From Synanceia verrucosa (lineage: Eukaryota; Chordata; Actinopteri; Perciformes; Synanceiidae), in assembly GCA_029721515.1 (NCBI GenBank), contig CM056556.1, positions 12,172,098 to 12,236,097 of the forward strand: 64,000 nucleotides of DNA. Reading direction: 5' to 3'. Shown here in pieces: positions 60,439 to 64,000 of the stretch (positions are counted from its first letter, which is position 1; every line of letters starts with the position of its first letter). Below the pieces are notes generated by a model. It saw only the letters and a program-made list of their open reading frames with translations. It searched no databases and was not told the origin of the DNA. The position numbers and the translations under genes were made by a program.

Positions 60439-63400
60439 ATGCTCTTCCTGAGCTTCACACCCGTCCTTTCCCTGCTGCTGACTTTCCTCGCTGGACTGCA
60501 TGGTAAGATCCTGGTAGGATGCAGACACTTTGGATGTACTTTGAGATTTGTGCACTTTGCAGAAAAGATGCCTAATGGCAGGTGTCTCCACCCACCTGGT
60601 CGTGATCTTATTGCAGAGGAATCAGGGTGACACTTGTTTCAGAGATGAATTTCTCTGTTCCAAATACAGTGATTTACACATTTATTAGACCACCTGTCAT
60701 AAAAACGAGAAAATTTTAATATTTTAAAAATGTGTTTTTTCGGTGAGTTCCCTACATGTTGTCAATTCATTTTTTTCCCATTTATTCGCAAATTTGAGAA
60801 AGGACACTGGACTTCTCTGAGTCAGAAATTAATCAAGAATAACATACAACTACTATTTTTTTCTGTTAAGGAATGAAAGTAAATAACTTTTTTCAAGCAA
60901 AAAAAATAATAATGTGCTTTGCTATTTTTTCTCCTTTTGAAAATGAACGGATCAAATCAAATTTATATTTTAGTATTAAAGATATCATTGTGATTAAAGA
61001 GCATGCACACACTGGTGGATTAACCATAGTCAAAAAAAAAATGGTAATCAGCAATACTGTTATTTTAGGGTGGCAAACACCTTACACTGGGTGGTGGAAT
61101 AATAAATTTATGAAGCACTGCATTTTCCATTATTGTTGTTTTGCTTATAAAATGGTTATTATGCTTCACCCTGTGGTGTGTGGTTATGTAGTTATTCTAA
61201 TTTTAATGTACACTACAAATATTTTTTTTCTGTCTGCTTTAGGTGCCAAATGGACATATGATGGTAAGTCTGATAATATTTCCTTCTTTGAAGGGATGTG
61301 CATATCCAACTTTCACTGTTTCACACCTGAGCTTTGAACAGACAACTCAGTAAGACAAAAGTGATATACTGAACACTTTCTGTTCAAGAGTGAAAAAAAC
61401 CCTCTGTCTCTTGCTTGACCTCCAAAGACAACCAAATATCCCCTCTGTCACCTCATATAACTGCAGAGTTCATGACTCTGCAATTACAATTTCACAAGTG
61501 GCTGCCTGCCTTTGTCTCATGCCTTATGTCAATGGGAACCATGATCTCCTACATAAACTGTCCTCAGTCCTCAGAGCATGACCTCTTGTCATTGTGCCAC
61601 TGCTCCTAAAAATGTGGTGCATTCAAGGAATAAATGTTAAAACCAGTATGTAGGCAGGTGCATTTTCTTAACTAATTCTGTTTTACAAATATGAGACATA
61701 TTTTGACTATTATAGCAAAATCATTGGTCAAACCTACTGTCCTTATCCTGCCTTTTTAAAATGGCTTTATAGTGTGCAAACTCTTTCACAGGCACACAAG
61801 ACGTGAATAAGAAAAGAGCAACTTCCCTACACAGTAATTTATGGTCAAATGATTATAGTTGGAGGAAATTATACTTATTTAATTCTGTCCTCTGCAAGAC
61901 GCTGATCCACTCTGCTTTTAATTACAGCATTGGTTTGGCATTAATTGGAGCAAACAGCCCTTTGTGAATTCTACTGACACAGCTGTTCATCTCCTCTTTG
62001 TAGAAATTTGGAAAATCAGGAAAAAAAACCACTGAAATAAACGTAGAAATAATTTAGGAATAGTTCTAGTTTAAATGTAGGTCCAGTGGAATATCTTAAA
62101 AATGTGGCAATATAAATGATGATTCACACTGTGCTTTATTGACCAAAGTCATTACACGTGCACATGTGAAAACACATACAGTACATTATACATAATAAGA
62201 TTGAAAAATCAATCAATTAGCAATGTATTTAACAATAAGTTAACTTGGAGTCAACGTGGTAACCTCTTTCTTCCTTCGAAGTGCAGCAGGGTGGATTTCA
62301 TCCTCAGTTACAGTCCAACCCTCAAGAGGCCTTGTCATTGCATCAGAAATCTTGAGGGCTGGTAGCAGTTTCTGTTGACGGGGGCACAGCTGAGTCATAG
62401 GATTTATCTCCACCTCAACACTCTGTCTGAGGAAAAAAGTAAACCTTAACATAGGAGTAAACTAAATCATGTTGACAAGTTTTCACCCTCACTCACCCTG
62501 CTCTGCTATTGTTTTCTTTTTCTCACATCACTGATGTTATGATGAACCGCTGACTCATATAAATCTTCTTATTTAATATTCCCTCTACTTAGGGACGGTC
62601 CTACATTTTTAAAAATGACCCATGGCCATGCATGTTCTACCAAGGACTCCCAAGGGACCACCAAAGGCCACTGAAGGCCATTATTAAAGGGCAGGCTGGG
62701 TCTCATTAAAACAGCAAATGAAGTGGACACTGAGTAATTATAGCCATAAGAGTAACTTTCTTCCTGAATTGTAGGGAGGGTTTGCCTGGATTGAACTCTG
62801 CTTCAAACTTGTATTCAGTGATTTCACAGCTTCACTTGATGCCTCTTGGCATGTCTTGTACAATCAGTCCACATTTGTCCAAGAACTGACTGACAAGCAG
62901 GCCTCATGCTGCATCATTCATATTTAACCATGGTCAGCTGGCATATGGTGAATGGTTTCTGACGAGTTCTGGATACATCGTGAATTGGTGGCAGATATGA
63001 GGAAGTGACGAGAGCTCTGGTACATTCAGGGCCTTTTGTGCTGTTTTCTATTCCATTAAAAATTTGTTATTTCACATTTGAGAGGGTCCATTCATCAGCT
63101 TCACTTTATGCTGAGCTCCATGTTTGAAAAACACAATGAATGAAAATATCAGAAATCAAGAACTTCCTGTTTTTATTAATCTCAAGCTGTTATAGTGAAG
63201 GCCAGTGTGCCTCATTGCATCTGTAGACCCGCCATTGTGAGACACTCTCATGCAGCTGAGGTCACTTTGTTGCATGACTTTATCTGCAAATGTTGCTGTT
63301 TTCGGTGACCTGTGCTTTATAGAAACCTCTCATTTGGAGAGAGACAGTGTTCTCACTGGCTTTCCCCACAAGCAACACTCCTGCAGCTTTAAAAAAGGGC

Positions 63401-63882
63401 TAAGAGTGAAGCCACAGACCTATCCCATGCTGCTTTCTGCATGGATCGTAATACTGCACTTTTTCATTACGAATAAAATAACCACAACAATCCCCTGTTC
63501 ACCTTCACACTGCTTTGATCATTTACACTTTTCAATTGAAGAGTTTAATATTTGAAACTACATGCAATATATTCCTATAATGTTCTGAGGTGAAATACTC
63601 TATTTAGATGATTGATTTGAACAATCACCACTGCACAGCACATTAAAAAGTGAAAATTACAACTGGTTTGCATTAAGGTAATTTGCGTTGATGCTGTTTC
63701 AGGGCCACAAGGACAGAATTACTGGCCAAAGGAATATCCATATTGTGGTGGAGCTTTCCAATCTCCAATAGACCTCAAGTCAGACCTGCTGAGGTTCGAT
63801 CCAACTTTACGTCCAATTGAGATTCAAAACTACAACCTGTCACCCTATGAACAGCTCACACTTGGAAATAATGGACATTCCG
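60439..63882 (+). CDS. ca12: CA12-like membrane carbonic anhydrase, first three coding exons (partial)
   Basis: CA12 is a single-pass membrane enzyme with an extracellular zinc domain that interconverts CO2 and bicarbonate. Exons in view are 60439-60502 (signal peptide MLFLSFTPVLSLLLTFLAGL), 61243-61263 (21 bases, GAKWTYD) and 63703-63882 (GPQGQNYWPKEYPYCGG, QSPIDLKSDLL, YNLSPYEQL, NNGHS). All junctions are phase 1. Human CA12 reads SKWTYFGPDGENSW, QSPIDLHSDIL and NNGHS at the same places. The zinc-binding histidines, membrane segment and tail lie beyond the window. The position beside usp3, as in human, supports CA12 over CA9 or CA14. The TATA box at 60336 supports this start. Confidence 0.9.
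60503..63702 (+). other. ca12: ca12 introns 1 and 2
   Basis: Intron 1 is 60503-61242 and contains the mariner-like copy. Intron 2 is 61264-63702 and shows nothing recognisable. Both have GT-AG ends. Confidence 0.8.
60667..61120. mobile_element. Non-autonomous mariner-like element, uninterrupted copy in ca12 intron 1
   Basis: The left end is TACAGTGATTTACACA and the right end GAAGCACTG. It aligns with the copy at 1105-1967 but lacks the 1403-1781 insertion. It ends 122 bases before ca12 exon 2. Confidence 0.6.
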
Positions 63883-64000
63883 GTGAGTATAAATTATCAG
63901 TGGTATCAACAATATCTATAATAGTACAGTCAATCAAAAATGCATGTGTTATAAATAAAAAAAGACATGTAGAAACTAAGCAAATATGTATGTTTTAGTG

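Noticed and set aside
60873..61337. 154-codon plus-strand open frame
   Set aside because: It runs through the mariner-like repeat and then through ca12 exon 2 in the wrong frame. No family motif is present.

Overview
The window is vertebrate nuclear DNA, almost certainly from a percomorph-type teleost. The genes are split into short exons with GT-AG introns. The proteins read as fish orthologues of human genes. The repeats are those familiar from teleosts: several copies of a tRNA-derived SINE ending in GGAT units, long CA/GT tracts, Tc1/mariner relics and the fish repeat containing GCTTAGCATAAAGACTGG. I cannot name the species.

Layout. From 1 to about 9.05 kb there is no gene, only repeats. 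From about 9.05 to 17.4 kb lies ciart (CHRONO, a circadian repressor) on the minus strand, with five coding exons and an upstream non-coding exon next to E-box and CCAAT motifs. From 17.6 to 37.8 kb is a gene desert holding SINEs, a LINE reverse-transcriptase relic, microsatellites and several perfect hairpins. From 37.8 to 41.7 kb is fbxl22 (minus, two exons). From 42.3 to 46 kb are a 95-bp tandem repeat and a 1.8-kb hairpin-rich repeat of unknown class. From 46.7 to 54.8 kb is usp3 (minus, 15 coding exons), with a dead Tc1-like transposon in one intron and a SINE nested in it. From 56.9 to 59.6 kb is a small type I membrane protein with two Kunitz domains (minus, six exons). From 60.4 kb to the end are the first three coding exons of a CA12-like membrane carbonic anhydrase on the plus strand; the gene runs off the window.

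The order ca12, usp3, fbxl22 matches the human chromosome 15q22 neighbourhood as I remember it. The Kunitz gene between usp3 and ca12, and ciart beyond fbxl22, are not in that human block. The genes are not a functional cluster: clock repression, muscle F-box ligase, histone deubiquitinase, membrane inhibitor-like protein and carbonic anhydrase are separate jobs.

The most notable items are: a Kunitz protein whose first domain has lost both cysteines of one disulfide and whose second has Ser at P1; a roughly 100-residue C-terminal tail on USP3; a repeat carrying three hairpins that share a TTC loop; one mobile element nested in another, shown by an empty relative in the same window; and two long perfect hairpins in the desert. 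I saw nothing resembling a wholly new enzymatic or defence system. All exon limits were read by eye from splice consensus and protein similarity recalled from memory; no search was run.
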